This document shows positions 63,358 to 64,000 of a DNA stretch of 64,000 nt, in pieces; the stretch's first letter is position 1; each line of letters starts with the position of its first letter. The stretch is from Allobosea sp. CS1GBMeth4 (GTDB taxonomy: Bacteria > Pseudomonadota > Alphaproteobacteria > Rhizobiales > Beijerinckiaceae), in contig NZ_FYAS01000007.1 in assembly GCF_900185715.1 (NCBI RefSeq), positions 248,001-312,000 of the forward strand, given 5' to 3'. The translations under genes and the position numbers were made by a program. The notes under the pieces were generated by a model. That model was given only the letters and a program-made list of their open reading frames with translations. It did no database searches and was not told the DNA's origin.

Positions 63358-64000
63358 TCAGCGCTTCCTCGGGGCCGTCGCGGCGATCTCGGCCACGAGC
63401 TCGCCGACATGGCCGAGCCGCCGCAGCCTCAGGCCGTTGCCGTCGCCGATATCGGCTCCCGCCGACGGCAGGACGGCGCTCTCGAAACCGAGCTTGGCGG
63501 CCTCGCGCAGCCGCGCGGCGGAGACCGAGACCGGTCGGATCGCGCCCGACAACGCGATCTCGCCGAAATAGACCGCGCCCGAGGGCAGGATCGCGCCGGT
63601 CAGCGAGGAGACGAGCGCGGCGGCGACGGCGAGATCCGCCGCCGGCTCCCCGACGCGCAGCCCACCGGCGACGTTGAGATAGACGTCGTGCTGGCCGAGC
63701 TTCAGGCCGCCATGCGTCTCCAGCACCGCCAGAACCATGGCGAGGCGGCTGTTTTCCCAGCCGACCACGGCGCGCCGCGGCGTGCCGAGCGCGCTCGGCG
63801 CCACCAGCGCCTGGATCTCGACCAGCACCGGCCGTGTGCCCTCGATGCCGGCGAGCACGGCGGCGCCCGGCGCATCCTGGTCGCGTCCGGCCAGGAAGAG
63901 GGCGGAGGGGTTGCCGACCTCGGACAGGCCGGAGCCGGTCATCTCGAACACGCCGATCTCGTCGGTCGCGCCGAAGCGGTTCTTCTGGCCGCGCAGGATG
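63358..64000 (-). CDS. radA: DNA repair protein RadA, 5' part beyond window
   Basis: The C-terminal ~214 residues are present. The signature KNRFGATDEIGVFEM lies at the right edge, and NPSALFL and the Lon-like domain (YLNVAGGLRVGEPAADLAVAAALVSS) follow. RadA/Sms is a RecA-like branch-migration helicase. The zinc finger and Walker A domains lie outside the window. It is followed by cvpA and purF, the order usual in alphaproteobacteria. Confidence 0.95.
   Translation of the reverse strand, partial: ILRGQKNRFGATDEIGVFEMTGSGLSEVGNPSALFLAGRDQDAPGAAVLAGIEGTRPVLVEIQALVAPSALGTPRRAVVGWENSRLAMVLAVLETHGGLKLGQHDVYLNVAGGLRVGEPAADLAVAAALVSSLTGAILPSGAVYFGEIALSGAIRPVSVSAARLREAAKLGFESAVLPSAGADIGDGNGLRLRRLGHVGELVAEIAATAPRKR

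Noticed and set aside
1..64000. CRISPR array, insertion sequence, prophage or defence island
   Set aside because: No regularly spaced repeats, transposase, integrase or phage genes were found; the only repeats are short intergenic palindromes and one in-gene tandem repeat.

Overview
The window is GC-rich alphaproteobacterial DNA. The evidence is the coding bias, RNase J with a neighbouring methylmalonyl-CoA epimerase, a full nuoA-N operon, the radA-cvpA-purF order, and REP-like intergenic hairpins. The gene families fit Hyphomicrobiales (Rhizobiales), possibly near Bosea or Methylobacterium, but that placement is inference. No phage, insertion sequence, CRISPR array, tRNA or rRNA was seen.

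1-20.7 kb is an accessory catabolic and transport locus. A rightward operon encodes a family-5 solute-binding protein, two Dpp/Opp-type permeases, two ATPases, an isochorismatase-fold cysteine hydrolase, an asparaginase-like protein, an EamA transporter and an AbrB-family membrane protein, followed by a GntR/FCD regulator. The end of a second cysteine hydrolase lies at the left edge. A convergent leftward operon encodes a paralogous binding protein, four amidase-signature enzymes, another EamA transporter and three 62-67 aa proteins that resemble AtzG/GatC-type small subunits, each coupled directly to an amidase. Both operons have a consensus sigma-54 promoter, and both carry the same 12-bp element ending exactly 9 bp upstream of the -24 box, with a second copy farther out. 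A weaker copy lies in front of the GntR gene. I read the locus as one nitrogen-linked regulon for uptake and stepwise deamidation of an unknown amide- or ureide-rich compound.

21-33 kb is a second catabolic block. It has three M81 (MlrC-like) metallohydrolases, a PLP D-serine-dehydratase-like enzyme, a third binding protein with two permeases but no ATPase, an IclR regulator and a class III aminotransferase. An exported M15-like protein follows.

34-50 kb is the complex I operon (nuoABCDEFGHIJKLMN). Four extra reading frames are embedded in it: a GFA-domain protein after nuoC, a secreted Cys-rich 94-aa protein after nuoD, a 79-aa membrane protein after nuoH and a 61-aa membrane protein between nuoJ and nuoK.

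50-64 kb is housekeeping: birA flanked by two long palindromic repeats, RNase J, methylmalonyl-CoA epimerase, RidA, DUF1467, two cyclophilins around a secreted repeat protein, queA, a YfgM-like protein, der, a NUDIX hydrolase, an SDR, purF, cvpA and the 3' part of radA.
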